A DNA stretch of 64,000 nucleotides, from positions 17,448 through 81,447 of the forward strand of contig JAAVDA010000020.1 in the NCBI GenBank assembly GCA_014802045.1. The letters run 5' to 3'. A program made the position numbers and the translations under genes. Source of the DNA: Bacteroides sp. GTDB taxonomy: Bacteria > Bacteroidota > Bacteroidia > Bacteroidales > Muribaculaceae. Under the pieces are notes generated by a model. It was not told the origin of the DNA. It searched no databases and saw only the letters and a program-made list of their open reading frames with translations. Below are positions 43,258-52,881 of the stretch, piece by piece (position 1 is the first letter of the stretch; the number at the start of each line of letters is the position of its first letter).

Positions 43258-45894
43258 TTAGAATTCCTGACCGAGGATGAAGTGGAAGTGGCTACCGCCC
43301 CGCTCACCATATACCTTGTCAAATCCATAGCCCCAGTCGATACCCATCATGCCGACCATAGGCAGGAAGATGCGCACACCCGCACCGGCACTACGTTTGA
43401 GGTTGAAGGGGGAGAAGTCTTTGACGGAGGTCCAGGCATTACCACCTTCAAGGAAAGCCAGACCATAGATGGTGGTTGAGGGCTGGAGCATGAAGGGGAA
43501 ATGGAGCTCAACACCCAGACGGCTGTAGGCGTAGCCATCGCGTCCCCACGGGGTGAGGGCACCGTTGTCATAACCGCGCAGCGCGATGGTCTCGGTGGCA
43601 TAGCTGTAGGAACCTGACATACCGTCGCCACCCACATAGAATGTCTCGAACGGTGATTTGAGATACTTGTTATAGCTGCCGAGCAAACCGAAGTCGGCGC
43701 GGGTCATGAGCACGAGAGTCCATTTGCTCATCGGGTCGTTGAGCGGAGTGTAGGTGCGTGATTTGAATCGAAGTTTCCAGTATTCAATCCAGCGGTAGAG
43801 TTCTTTCTTAGACTCTGTGGTGTTTTGCTCCGAAAGGGCTTTCCAGTTTTTCTTGCCGAAGAGCGATGCCGGAGGAGTCATCTGCAGGCTGAGCGAGAAC
43901 TGCGATCCACGGCGAGTGTAGAGCGGGTTGTCGATACTGTTGCGTGCGAGAGTGAGGCCGAGCACAAGCGAGTTTGACGAACCGTTGTTCATATAATAAA
44001 GGTAGTCCCAGTTCTTGAGGTAATACCAGTTGTAGGAGAGTTCGGTAGTGAATGTGAAGTAGTCATCGGGCCATTTCAGACGCTTACCGAAACCTACGGT
44101 CACGCCCACCATCTGAAGCACCTTGTTGGGGTCGTAGGCATTCTCATATGAGTTCTGATAATAGTCATTGTAGTTGCCATAGCCGTAGCCATAGCCGTAA
44201 CCGTAGCCATAGGGATTGTAGTAGCCCGAGTTATACCAGTTGTTGTTATAGTACGACGAGTTCACTCCAGTCTGACGGCTATAGTAGGCCGAAACAGACA
44301 GTGAGTTGGGTCGCTTGCCGCCAAACCAGGGGTCGAGGAACGAAAGGCTATAAGCCTGATAATATCTCGCATTGGTCTGTGCGGAAATAGTGAAGGTCTG
44401 CCCTTCGCCCTGAGGAATAAGACCTTTGTAGGAACTCGGATGGAAGAGATTTTTGATGGAGAAGTTGGTAAACTTAAGAGACAGTTTGCCTATGACACCT
44501 GTCTGACCCCAACCCATGGAAAATTCAATCTGGTCATTGGCCTTTGACTCAAGCGGCAGAATGATATCAACAGTGCCGTTCTCCTCATTGGGGCGCACAT
44601 CCGGATTAAGGTTCTCAGGGTTGAAGTGGCCTGTCTGAGCGATTTCACGCAGTGAGCGCACGAGGTCTTCCTTGCTGAACAGCTCGCCGGGGCGCATATA
44701 AAGCTCTCTGCGGATCACCTTTTCATACAGGCGGTCATTACCATTGATCACAATGCTGTTGATGCGAGCCTGCGGACCCTCCATCATGCGGAGTTCGAGT
44801 CCAACGGAGTCGCCCTTCACATTCTTTTCTATAGGCACGAGCTGATAGAAGAGATAGCCATTGTTGAGATACCAGTTGGACACAGCGTCGTCATCGCTGG
44901 TGAGGCGCTTCTCAAGGAGCTTCTGATTGTAGACCTCGCCAGGATTGATTCCGAGGATTCGGTTAAGGTCTTCGGTGGCAAGCACGGTGTTGCCCACCCA
45001 GGAGATGTCGCTGATATAGTATTTCTGACCCTCCTCGAGGTCAATATATACGTCTACGCTCTTGTCGTCGTAGGCCACCACGCTGTCGCGCAGGATTTTC
45101 GCGTCACGATAGCCTTTTTCATTATATTTGTCGAGAATGCGGTTGAGGTCATCATTATAGTCGCTCTCCACGAATTTTTTCTGCCGGAAGAGGTTGATGA
45201 GCTTTCCCTTCTCATTGGTTTTCTTCATGGTGCGCTGAATAGCTTTGTCGGAAAGCACCTCATTGCCTGACAGGTAGATTTTATGCACCTTTACCTTGTC
45301 GTGCTTGTCGACATTGATATCCACAATCATCTTGTTGGGGTGTGAAAGATCCTCGTGGAGCACGATATTGACATCGGCATTGCCGAAACCTTTGCCATTG
45401 AAATAGCCTTTGATAATAGCAGTGGCACGGTTCACGATGTTCTGGGTTATCTGGTTGTCCACATAAAGCTGCAGCTTATCCTGGAGGTCTTCACGCTCGC
45501 CCTTCTTCACGCCATGATAGTTGATGGCTGAAATCTGAGGCTGCTGGCGCAGATTGATAGTGAGCCAAGCCTTGTCGCCGGCCACCTTGTCGAGAGTAAT
45601 CTGCACTTTGCTGAAAAGTCCCTGACGCCAGAGGCGTTTGGAGGCGGCGGTGAGCTCGTCGCCGGGAATATCGATGCGCTCCCCCACTTTCAGGCCCGAA
45701 TAGCCGATGATGATATAATCCTCATAGTTGTCGGCACCTTTCACTTCGATTCCGGCAATCTCATAGTTGCGGGGAATGGAGCTGAACACAACCGTAGGAT
45801 TAAATATGGTATCCGTTGCGGTCTGAGCCGACAGGGTGTCAGCCGACCCCAGGAGCAATACGGCCGACAGAAGGGCCAAAAGTTTCTGACGCAT
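43258..45894 (-). CDS. bamA: Outer-membrane assembly factor BamA
   Basis: 878 aa from ATG 45894 (MRQKLLALLSAVLLLGSADT). A GTG at 45918, overlapping the uppS stop by 4 bp, would add 8 residues and is also possible. Five POTRA domains at about 45-440 (each with a GN/L-repeat like ISDISWVGNTVLATEDLNRI), then a 16-strand Omp85 barrel to the C-terminus. The lid-lock motif region appears as ALRGYDNGALTPWGRDGYAY. An extracellular-loop insertion at about 540-590 is extremely Tyr/Asn/Gly-rich, with six YG repeats. It folds barrels into the outer membrane. Confidence 0.96.
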   Translation of the reverse strand: MRQKLLALLSAVLLLGSADTLSAQTATDTIFNPTVVFSSIPRNYEIAGIEVKGADNYEDYIIIGYSGLKVGERIDIPGDELTAASKRLWRQGLFSKVQITLDKVAGDKAWLTINLRQQPQISAINYHGVKKGEREDLQDKLQLYVDNQITQNIVNRATAIIKGYFNGKGFGNADVNIVLHEDLSHPNKMIVDINVDKHDKVKVHKIYLSGNEVLSDKAIQRTMKKTNEKGKLINLFRQKKFVESDYNDDLNRILDKYNEKGYRDAKILRDSVVAYDDKSVDVYIDLEEGQKYYISDISWVGNTVLATEDLNRILGINPGEVYNQKLLEKRLTSDDDAVSNWYLNNGYLFYQLVPIEKNVKGDSVGLELRMMEGPQARINSIVINGNDRLYEKVIRRELYMRPGELFSKEDLVRSLREIAQTGHFNPENLNPDVRPNEENGTVDIILPLESKANDQIEFSMGWGQTGVIGKLSLKFTNFSIKNLFHPSSYKGLIPQGEGQTFTISAQTNARYYQAYSLSFLDPWFGGKRPNSLSVSAYYSRQTGVNSSYYNNNWYNSGYYNPYGYGYGYGYGYGNYNDYYQNSYENAYDPNKVLQMVGVTVGFGKRLKWPDDYFTFTTELSYNWYYLKNWDYLYYMNNGSSNSLVLGLTLARNSIDNPLYTRRGSQFSLSLQMTPPASLFGKKNWKALSEQNTTESKKELYRWIEYWKLRFKSRTYTPLNDPMSKWTLVLMTRADFGLLGSYNKYLKSPFETFYVGGDGMSGSYSYATETIALRGYDNGALTPWGRDGYAYSRLGVELHFPFMLQPSTTIYGLAFLEGGNAWTSVKDFSPFNLKRSAGAGVRIFLPMVGMMGIDWGYGFDKVYGERGGSHFHFILGQEF
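44176..44211 (-). repeat. Six-unit YG codon repeat inside bamA
   Basis: Six consecutive Tyr-Gly codon pairs (TAT/TAC GGC/GGT), a 6-bp tandem repeat of 36 nt, at about residues 562-573 of BamA. Codons alternate, so the repeat is not perfectly homogenised. Confidence 0.85.
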
Positions 45895-45914
45895 ATTATT
45901 GACGAATGATCTTT

Positions 45915-46661
45915 TCACTGGTTTGTTATCTGCTCGGAAGTGAGGCCGAAGCGACGCTCCCTTGATTTATATTCATTAATGGCCTTCATAAACATCTCTT
46001 CTGTGAAATCGGGCCAGAAAACAGGTGTCACATAGATTTCGGCATAGGCTATCTGCCAGAGGAGGAAATTGCTCACTCTCATGTCGCCACCGGTGCGTAT
46101 AAGCAAATCGGGGTCGGGCATGGCGGCGGTTGTGAGATTACCGCTTATAGTTTCGGGTGTGATTGCCTCCGGGTCGATGTCGCCACGGGCGGCAGCCTCG
46201 GCAATTCTTCGGCAAGCCTCCGTGATTTCCCAGCGTGATGAATAGCTGAGAGCCAGACAAAGCACAAGCCCCGTGCAATGGCCGGTGTCGGCCATACACT
46301 GTTTCAGACGGTCGTAAGCCTCACGGGGCATACGCTCGAAATCGCCTATCATCGTAAGCCGCACATTGTTGCGAATCAGGTCGGGGGTCTCGCGCTCGAT
46401 AGCCAGAACAATCAGGTGCATGAGAGCATCGACCTCTTCAGCGGGGCGATTCCAGTTTTCCGTAGAGAAAGCATAGAGAGTGAGATATTTCACTCCGGCC
46501 TTTGATGCGGCCTCGGTGATACGGCGCACGGTGTTCACACCCTCCACATGGCCGGCGGAGCGATTTAATCCTCTCTGCTTGGCCCAGCGTCCGTTGCCGT
46601 CCATGATGATAGCTACATGGGCGGGAGCCGGTTCGGTCTGCTGATTGGTTGTCTTTGTCAT
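45915..46661 (-). CDS. uppS: Undecaprenyl (isoprenyl) diphosphate synthase
   Basis: 248 aa from ATG 46661 ([20 protein letters not shown]). In-frame codons before it run into the DUF6089 gene and are less likely. Signatures: [20 protein letters not shown] with the catalytic Asp, [15 protein letters not shown], and the C-terminal [20 protein letters not shown]. cis-prenyltransferase making the C55 carrier lipid for peptidoglycan and surface sugars. Gap 32 bp to the DUF6089 gene, then bamA directly. Confidence 0.96.
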   Translation of the reverse strand: MTKTTNQQTEPAPAHVAIIMDGNGRWAKQRGLNRSAGHVEGVNTVRRITEAASKAGVKYLTLYAFSTENWNRPAEEVDALMHLIVLAIERETPDLIRNNVRLTMIGDFERMPREAYDRLKQCMADTGHCTGLVLCLALSYSSRWEITEACRRIAEAAARGDIDPEAITPETISGNLTTAAMPDPDLLIRTGGDMRVSNFLLWQIAYAEIYVTPVFWPDFTEEMFMKAINEYKSRERRFGLTSEQITNQ

Positions 46662-46693
46662 GCGCTGTGAGGTATAATGATTGGAAAGAGTTG

Positions 46694-47383
46694 TCAGTCT
46701 ATTCGGTTGCATACCGTGCATCGTTCTCCGAATTCGTAGGTCACTGAAAAGGTGAGCGATGTGTAGAGGTCGGTATTTTTGAAAAATGAACTTTTTATCG
46801 TGTATATATCACTGAGGGCGGCCCCGTCGAGATGATCTCCGAGGGTCTTGGCCACTGTGAATTCCACTCCGAGATTGAGCCGCTCACGAGGTTTGAATTT
46901 GACACCCACGCCTACCGGAATACTCATAGTGAGATAGTTCTTGCCCTCCGACGCCGACATGACCCCGCCGAGACCCAGACTCACGTAGGGGCTCCATGTC
47001 CGGAGCCTTTTGTAGGTCTCGCCAATGCCATAAGGGAAGAAGTTGAACTCCCCTCTCGTTTCGAGCATGGCAAGAGTGGACCGGAAAGTGCAAGATGCAC
47101 CGTCAGGCAGAGCGGTGTTCATATCGCCGGTGTCGCCGCTAAGGGTCATCATGCCGCCCTGAATACGGAGCGCCCACCTCGTGTCGAAATTATATCTGCC
47201 GAGAGCTGCTACAGCCAAGCCCGGGCGGCGAAACCAGAATCCGGAATTGGCGTCGCCCTCATATCCGCTCACACCGGCCGACAATCCCACATCCCAACGG
47301 TAGCGTGCCTCCTGGGCGGGAAGCACGGCCGGAATGAAGACTGCCATGAGCAGGATGATGCGTATGACGGGAGTAGAGCTCAC
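46694..47383 (-). CDS. DUF6089-type outer-membrane beta-barrel protein
   Basis: 229 aa. Signal peptide (cleaved after VLPAQ, about residue 24), then [20 protein letters not shown] and alternating strands of a small barrel. The two Cys at the end (CTVCNRID) are unusual for a barrel C-terminus, which normally ends in an aromatic residue. The gene is regularly found before uppS-bamA in Bacteroidales, hence probably linked to envelope assembly; role unknown. 9 bp after the DUF6242 gene. Confidence 0.82.
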   Translation of the reverse strand: MSSTPVIRIILLMAVFIPAVLPAQEARYRWDVGLSAGVSGYEGDANSGFWFRRPGLAVAALGRYNFDTRWALRIQGGMMTLSGDTGDMNTALPDGASCTFRSTLAMLETRGEFNFFPYGIGETYKRLRTWSPYVSLGLGGVMSASEGKNYLTMSIPVGVGVKFKPRERLNLGVEFTVAKTLGDHLDGAALSDIYTIKSSFFKNTDLYTSLTFSVTYEFGERCTVCNRID

Positions 47384-47392
47384 GTAGGCTGT

Positions 47393-48832
47393 TTACTGGA
47401 TTGGTTTAATTCTGAACGCATTGAGGGCACCGCGCCATATCTCGGCATTAAGGTTGCCTGATGCATTGTAGCCACCGAAGACATAAAGGAACGGACACTC
47501 CCAGCGGGTGATGGGAGCCACGGCTCTCGAAGCCTCGTTGCCGAGCCATGAGCTCTCGGCCATAATCTGAAATCCGGTGAGCATCTTAGCATTAGCCGCC
47601 GGCTGCATGAATAGAGGAGCGGTGGTCCAGTGAACTCCACGGTCATACGACATATAGACGGTTTTGTCTATCGTGCCGTCTTGAGCTTTTCCGCCCATGG
47701 CGAGAAGCACCGGAGTGAAGGTCTGCACCCACTGGTTGTTAATATTCATGGTCTGATAGGGCACGATAGCGAGCCCCTCAAGCGCCGGAAGATTCTGTGC
47801 GGAAATCTGCGCCCATTCACTGCCGTCGTAAGCCCAGGTGGCTCCGGTGAGATTACCGTCGGCCTTACGTCCGCCGGTAAAGATAAGCATCGGGTTTACG
47901 CTCCATTCGCTTTCATAGATTATCACGTCGGATGTGCCGGATACCGGACATGAGGCCGGAACCGCAATTTCTGCTGATGAGGGATAAGACACATGGACAT
48001 AGGTGCCGTCGTCTTTCTTTTTCACACCCACCACCGAGCTTAGATAAGCTCCATAGATGTGGTTCATCCCCACTCCGGTAGAAGTCCATGTTTCACCGTC
48101 GGGTGAGCTATATAGCGTGGCGCCTGCCAAGATAAACAAGGAGTTGTCTGTAGCTGTAAAGCTGTTCACATCGGCGTCTGCCGGAAGAGTTACATTTTTC
48201 ACCGTCCATCCGGCCGAAGCAATATCGTCTGACGAAGCAAGAGTGAATGAGGTCCCTTTGCCGGCGAGAGTGCAGTATTTGTCTTTATATTTCACCGTGC
48301 GCTGTGCAGACGGAGCAGTCAGAGAGGTAGGGAGAGCGCTGAATGATTTTGTGTCCCAGTAGAGGGAGTCGGGCTTCACTTTGTGGACATTCACATCCAC
48401 TCCATATTCTCTCATCACATTTCCACTGGCCGAAACCACGCGGAGAGTCACGGTGCCGTTACCGAAATACACACTGTCTGTTCCCTCCTTAAGATAGTCG
48501 ACCGTCTTGGAATTTCCTTCGGCATCTTTGAATATCAGCTCAAGCGCACTCACTGTCGGATGTTCGATGCTCACCAACGCATTGCCGAGCACAGTGCCTG
48601 CGGGCAGGGAGTCGGCATTAAACACCCGGCCGTTCTTGAGGTCTATGGTAAAAAACAGTGAGTCGAGATTGGCAACGATTTTATCATTGGACCCGAGTGA
48701 GAAAGAGGTGATGCTGACATTGGACACCGTGGTATCCTCTATCAGTTCATATGACGAATCGTCACTGTTGCAGGCGGCAAACATGGCGCCCGACAGTGCG
48801 ATGACCATAGCGGATGAAAGTCTGCTGTTCAT
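47393..48832 (-). CDS. DUF6242-like lipoprotein
   Basis: 479 aa. Lipobox FAAC (Cys21). An N-terminal Ig/cadherin-like part (about 35-150: VSNVSITSFSLGSNDKIVAN) precedes a propeller-like part with repeated Trp (ITRWECPFLYVFGGYNASGN, a kelch-like blade near the C-terminus). I believe it belongs to DUF6242 lipoproteins of Bacteroidales; function unknown. Head of the run leading to uppS and bamA, with its own -7 box. Confidence 0.78.
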   Translation of the reverse strand: MNSRLSSAMVIALSGAMFAACNSDDSSYELIEDTTVSNVSITSFSLGSNDKIVANLDSLFFTIDLKNGRVFNADSLPAGTVLGNALVSIEHPTVSALELIFKDAEGNSKTVDYLKEGTDSVYFGNGTVTLRVVSASGNVMREYGVDVNVHKVKPDSLYWDTKSFSALPTSLTAPSAQRTVKYKDKYCTLAGKGTSFTLASSDDIASAGWTVKNVTLPADADVNSFTATDNSLFILAGATLYSSPDGETWTSTGVGMNHIYGAYLSSVVGVKKKDDGTYVHVSYPSSAEIAVPASCPVSGTSDVIIYESEWSVNPMLIFTGGRKADGNLTGATWAYDGSEWAQISAQNLPALEGLAIVPYQTMNINNQWVQTFTPVLLAMGGKAQDGTIDKTVYMSYDRGVHWTTAPLFMQPAANAKMLTGFQIMAESSWLGNEASRAVAPITRWECPFLYVFGGYNASGNLNAEIWRGALNAFRIKPIQ

Positions 48833-48853
48833 AAAACATTATTTTTCAAGGTG

Positions 48854-48861
48854 CAAAGTTA
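48854..48861 (-). promoter_or_regulatory. -7 promoter box (TAACTTTG) for the DUF6242-DUF6089-uppS-bamA run
   Basis: TAACTTTG on the minus strand 21 nt before ATG 48832; no clear -33 box. Confidence 0.6.
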
Positions 48862-48961
48862 ACAACATTTTCACTATCTCCCCACCCACTATAGTTAAAA
48901 TTAGTGACTTGTTATTAATGATTTCTACAACCGGAGCTGATAACAAATTGATTTACAGCCA

Positions 48962-49966
48962 TTATAAGCCAAAAACATCTGATGGATTATCTATCTCGAC
49001 AATTCGGTTGGAGCCACATTGAAAAGTGCGCTGAGGCATAAAACCGGGCATAAGGAGGTGGCCGTAGCCTTTATCACCCAGTTTCAGAGGTGAAATCTCT
49101 ATCCGCGCATTGTCCCATTCTCCGGATTCGAGAAATGAGTGAAGCACCATGGCTCCCCCCTCCACAAGCAGAGAGGTCACACCTTTATCATAGAGCGCCG
49201 ACAGGAGGGTCTTCACATCCGGTTCGTCCATCACAATAGTGTCGCCGGAGGAAAATATATTCTCGTTTCCGGCTATGCGATGACGGCGGTCAATAACCAC
49301 TTTCAATGGAGAGCGACCGTCAACTCTCCTCACATTCAGCCGTGGATTGTCGGCCAGCACGGTTCCACTACCCACAAGAATAGCATCATATTCAGTGCGC
49401 AGCTTATGCACCAGCACACTCCCCTCGGAATTGCTGAAAGCAACCGGCACAGGACCGGAGCTGCCGATTTCTCCCAGAAATCCGTCAGCGCTGCATGCCC
49501 ATTTTAGGGTGACGAAGGGGCGGTGAAGGGTATGGGCCGTGATAAAGCGGCGGTTAAGCATCCGGCACTCCTCTTCGAGCACACCAACCTTCACTTCCAC
49601 ACCCGCTGCAAGCAGACGGTCTATGCCCCGGCCATCCACTTTTGCAAAGGGGTCACGGCAGCCTATCACCACCCGGGGAATTCCGCACCTCACTATCAAG
49701 TCTGCGCATGGAGGGGTCTTTCCGTAATGGGCACAAGGTTCGAGAGTGACATACATCGTAGACTCTCTGAGAAGTGACTTGTGGGTCACGGAATCTACGG
49801 CATTGACCTCGGCGTGCGGCCCACCGTAACGACGATGATAGCCCTCGCCGATTATCACGCCGCCACACACTATCACCGCTCCAACCATCGGATTGGGAGA
49901 CACCTCTCCGCGTCCGCACACGGCAAGCTGCAGGGCGCGACGCATCATCTTTTCGTCAAAACTCAT
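48962..49966 (-). CDS. ribD: Bifunctional riboflavin deaminase/reductase RibD
   Basis: 334 aa. Deaminase domain (1-145): zinc ligands in HAEVNAV and CAHYGKTPPCADLI. Reductase domain (about 150-334): VTLKWACSADGFLGEIGSSG, SGTVLADNPRLNVR and SLLVEGGAMVLHSFLE. It carries out two successive steps of riboflavin synthesis. The ATG overlaps the ispG stop by 4 bp (ATGA). Last gene of the long minus-strand run from 57284. Confidence 0.96.
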   Translation of the reverse strand: MSFDEKMMRRALQLAVCGRGEVSPNPMVGAVIVCGGVIIGEGYHRRYGGPHAEVNAVDSVTHKSLLRESTMYVTLEPCAHYGKTPPCADLIVRCGIPRVVIGCRDPFAKVDGRGIDRLLAAGVEVKVGVLEEECRMLNRRFITAHTLHRPFVTLKWACSADGFLGEIGSSGPVPVAFSNSEGSVLVHKLRTEYDAILVGSGTVLADNPRLNVRRVDGRSPLKVVIDRRHRIAGNENIFSSGDTIVMDEPDVKTLLSALYDKGVTSLLVEGGAMVLHSFLESGEWDNARIEISPLKLGDKGYGHLLMPGFMPQRTFQCGSNRIVEIDNPSDVFGL

Positions 49967-51642
49967 CTGTCGGAACGGATAAGAGCGAGGAGACGTTCCA
50001 CAGCCTCACTTTCAGGAATATTCTTCTCCACACACACGCGCCCCTTATACAGGCTCACCTTTCCCACGCCGGCCCCTACATATCCATAGTCGGCGTCGGC
50101 CATCTCTCCGGGACCGTTGACTATGCAGCCCATCACTCCTATCTTCAGACCCTTAAGATCTTTAGTAGCCTCTTTCACGTTGCGCAGGGTTGTCTGAAGG
50201 TCAAACAGCGTGCGTCCACAGCCCGGACAAGCAATATATTCCGTGCGTGTGACCCTGAGACGAGCTGACTGAAGGATGCCATAGGCCAGTCGCGCAGCTT
50301 CTGCCGGAGTGAGAGCATCGCCTCCTATCGAGATTCCGTCGGCAAAACCATTCATCACCGGAGTGCCCAAATCTACCGCCGCCTTAACCATAGCCTTCTC
50401 TGCCGGCATATCATTGTAGATTGCCCGGATCACCACCGGATTATCAACTCCGAGAGACATCATGCGATGGAGAGTGGCCTGCACAGCACCGGTAAAATTA
50501 GGGTGAGATGATTCCAGAACCACAGGTTGACCCTTCGGAATGGCAAGAAGTTCAGCATCGGGAGCCGGTGCGGAAATCCTCACCCATCCGGCCATATCGG
50601 CGTCAAAGAAATCCGGCACACTGTCGGCATCATACTCCGCATCGGCTACTCCGCCAGCCACAACAGGCACCTGCCCGCCGCCTATTTTGCCGGAGCGGGA
50701 GCTCTTTCTCCTGACGGGGTCAACGAAATCATAACCGGGAGCCGCCAAACCCTCCAGAGCCGGAGCGGCAGCCCTCGCACCCACATAGTCGGCCAGCAGA
50801 CGTGCAACCGGCACTTCATTTTCAGGATCCTCGCTGAGCGACACCCGGATAGTGTCGCCTATCCCCTCGCTCAGAAGAGTTCCGATACCAACGGCACTCT
50901 TCACCCTTCCATCTTCGCCGTCGCCGGCTTCAGTCACTCCGAGATGAAGAGGGAAATCCATCTGCTCCTGCTCCATAGCGCGCACGAGACGCCTCACAGT
51001 CTCCACCATCACCCTCACATTGGAAGCCTTGATAGAGATAACCACATCGCTGAATGCGCGGCTCACACACACGCGCAGAAATTCCATGGCGCTCTCCACC
51101 ATGCCGGCGGGGGTGTCGCCGTAACGGCTCATTATACGGTCGGAAAGCGATCCATGGTTCACTCCTATGCGGATTGCCACTCCGTTGGCCTTGCAGAGTT
51201 CGAGGAATGGAGTGAGGGCGTCATCGATTTTCTGCAGCTCGGCGGCATACTCCTCATCGGTATATTCGAGTTTGCGGAAGGTGCGCCCCGGATCAACAAA
51301 GTTGCCCGGATTGATTCTCACCTTGTCGGTCTGCCTCGCCGCTTCAAAAGCCGCCTTCGGATTGAAATGAATATCGGCCACGAGAGGCACATCATAGCCG
51401 TCGGCATGGAGCCTGCGGCGGATTTCTCCTATGTTTTCAGCCTCACGGACACCCTGAGCGGTAAGACGTACGATATCTGCGCCGGCATCGGCTATTCTTT
51501 CAGTCTGCCTGAGGCTTCCCTCAGTATCCATAGTAGAAGTATTGGTCATCGACTGAATTCTCACAGGATTGTCGCCTCCTATGGCTGTGTGGCCCACCTT
51601 CACCGCGTGGGTGGGACGACGCTTGTAGTCAAACACGCTCAT
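49963..51642 (-). CDS. ispG: 4-hydroxy-3-methylbut-2-enyl diphosphate synthase IspG
   Basis: 559 aa, the long three-domain form found in Bacteroidetes and plants rather than the ~370-aa E. coli form. TIM barrel (1-275: VRIQSMTNTSTMDTEGSLRQ, INPGNFVDPGR, GVNHGSLSDR), an inserted domain (about 280-445), and the 4Fe-4S domain with CPGCGRTLFD and GCIVNGPGEM. Penultimate step of the MEP isoprenoid pathway, which feeds uppS. 31 bp after purE. Confidence 0.97.
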   Translation of the reverse strand: MSVFDYKRRPTHAVKVGHTAIGGDNPVRIQSMTNTSTMDTEGSLRQTERIADAGADIVRLTAQGVREAENIGEIRRRLHADGYDVPLVADIHFNPKAAFEAARQTDKVRINPGNFVDPGRTFRKLEYTDEEYAAELQKIDDALTPFLELCKANGVAIRIGVNHGSLSDRIMSRYGDTPAGMVESAMEFLRVCVSRAFSDVVISIKASNVRVMVETVRRLVRAMEQEQMDFPLHLGVTEAGDGEDGRVKSAVGIGTLLSEGIGDTIRVSLSEDPENEVPVARLLADYVGARAAAPALEGLAAPGYDFVDPVRRKSSRSGKIGGGQVPVVAGGVADAEYDADSVPDFFDADMAGWVRISAPAPDAELLAIPKGQPVVLESSHPNFTGAVQATLHRMMSLGVDNPVVIRAIYNDMPAEKAMVKAAVDLGTPVMNGFADGISIGGDALTPAEAARLAYGILQSARLRVTRTEYIACPGCGRTLFDLQTTLRNVKEATKDLKGLKIGVMGCIVNGPGEMADADYGYVGAGVGKVSLYKGRVCVEKNIPESEAVERLLALIRSDR

Positions 51643-51673
51643 GAGTAAGATATGCTTGTGTGGTTAGAGTTTA

Positions 51674-52180
51674 TCAGTTGGTCTTGAATGAATATTTCAC
51701 TTCGTGGAGCTCGGCATTAGCCTTAACTATTTTTTCCTTAAGGCTCTCACGGTAAGCATCGAAGCGTTCGGCGAGTGCGGCATCTGAAAGTGCAAGCATC
51801 TGCACAGCCATCACGGCGGCATTGAGTCCGGCGTTGATACCCACTGTGGCCACAGATATGCCCGGAGGCATCATAACGATAGAGAGCAGCGCGTCCTGCC
51901 CTTGGAGCGTGGAGTTGATGGGCACACCGATAACAGGGAGCGGAGTTATGGCGGCAATCACGCCGGGAAGAGCGGCGGCCATTCCGGCAGCGGCGATAAT
52001 CACTTTGAGTCCGCGCTCACGGGCTGTACGGGCAAACTCCTCCACCTCGGAGGGTGTGCGGTGAGCTGAAAGAGCGTTCATTTCAAACGGCACCTGCATC
52101 TTGTCCAGAAAATCGGCCGCTTTCGAAAGCACGGGGAGGTCAGATGTGCTCCCCATGATGATACTTACTAATGGTTGCAT
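51674..52180 (-). CDS. purE: N5-carboxyaminoimidazole ribonucleotide mutase, class I
   Basis: 168 aa. Signatures IIMGSTSDLPVLSKAADFLD, SAHRTPSEVEEF (catalytic His), and AAAGMAAALPGVIAAITPLP with VPINSTLQGQDALLSIVMMP. Converts N5-CAIR to CAIR in purine synthesis. PurK is not next to it. Lies 40 bp after the PAP2-like gene and before ispG. Confidence 0.97.
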   Translation of the reverse strand: MQPLVSIIMGSTSDLPVLSKAADFLDKMQVPFEMNALSAHRTPSEVEEFARTARERGLKVIIAAAGMAAALPGVIAAITPLPVIGVPINSTLQGQDALLSIVMMPPGISVATVGINAGLNAAVMAVQMLALSDAALAERFDAYRESLKEKIVKANAELHEVKYSFKTN

Positions 52181-52220
52181 CTATACTTAGTATATTTATG
52201 ATAATGATTGATTATTTTTT

Positions 52221-52832
52221 TCAGAAAGCAGAGAGGAGATAAACACAGATAAAGCCGTTGGCCGCTCCGGCAATCACCTGAAGCAGTGTGTGGCGGTTAA
52301 GAAAGACCCTCGCCGTGCCTACAGCACCCGCCGCAATCACAACCAGAGATGTGAGAAGCAGAAACGGCACACCGGGAGCGGCCATCCCGATTCCGAGTAT
52401 TCGGAACATGATTGCCACGAGGCCTCCCATCGCAGCCATATGGGCGGAAATCTTCCACCAGCGGTTCACCACACCCGAAACGAGGGTAGCCACTGTGGCT
52501 CCTACCATAAACAGCCACAGCCATCCCGGCGCATTGGCACGCCACAGATACACCGCACACGCTGCATAGGCCAGTCCGGTTATTATATATGGGATGGTGC
52601 GCTCGCTCCGGTTATTGAGACCGGGGTCGGTCACAACTCCGAGTTTCTTAAGGCAAAGTATTGCCACAAGAGGCACTATCGCTGTGATGCAGAACACCAG
52701 CAGAACCACATGCCATCTCACATTCAGGGGCAGAAACATGAGCCTTGAGCACCACAGGGCGATTACCACCGCATAAGTCGGCACTACTATAGGCGAAAAG
52801 ACTGCCGATATTATCTGAGAAAATTTCTTCAT
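52221..52832 (-). CDS. PAP2-superfamily-like integral membrane protein
   Basis: 203 aa, five or six transmembrane helices. Sequence positions of the PAP2 phosphatase motif appear degenerate: NNRSERTIPYI (motif 1 region), WWKISAHMAAMGG (in place of PSGH) and RVFLNRHTLLQVIAG (R-x5-H kept, the following Asp replaced). It is thus a PAP2-type fold, perhaps acting on or binding an isoprenyl phosphate, with changed chemistry. Located 49 bp after rpoN and before purE/ispG. Confidence 0.75.
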   Translation of the reverse strand: MKKFSQIISAVFSPIVVPTYAVVIALWCSRLMFLPLNVRWHVVLLVFCITAIVPLVAILCLKKLGVVTDPGLNNRSERTIPYIITGLAYAACAVYLWRANAPGWLWLFMVGATVATLVSGVVNRWWKISAHMAAMGGLVAIMFRILGIGMAAPGVPFLLLTSLVVIAAGAVGTARVFLNRHTLLQVIAGAANGFICVYLLSAF

Positions 52833-52881
52833 ATCAATAGGTTGATTAATTCCTGAATAAACCTCACTCTCCTCTAAATCC

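Noticed and set aside
44170-44220. CRISPR or satellite array
   Set aside because: The repeat is a 6-bp in-frame codon repeat in bamA, with no spacers. No CRISPR-like array was seen anywhere in the window.
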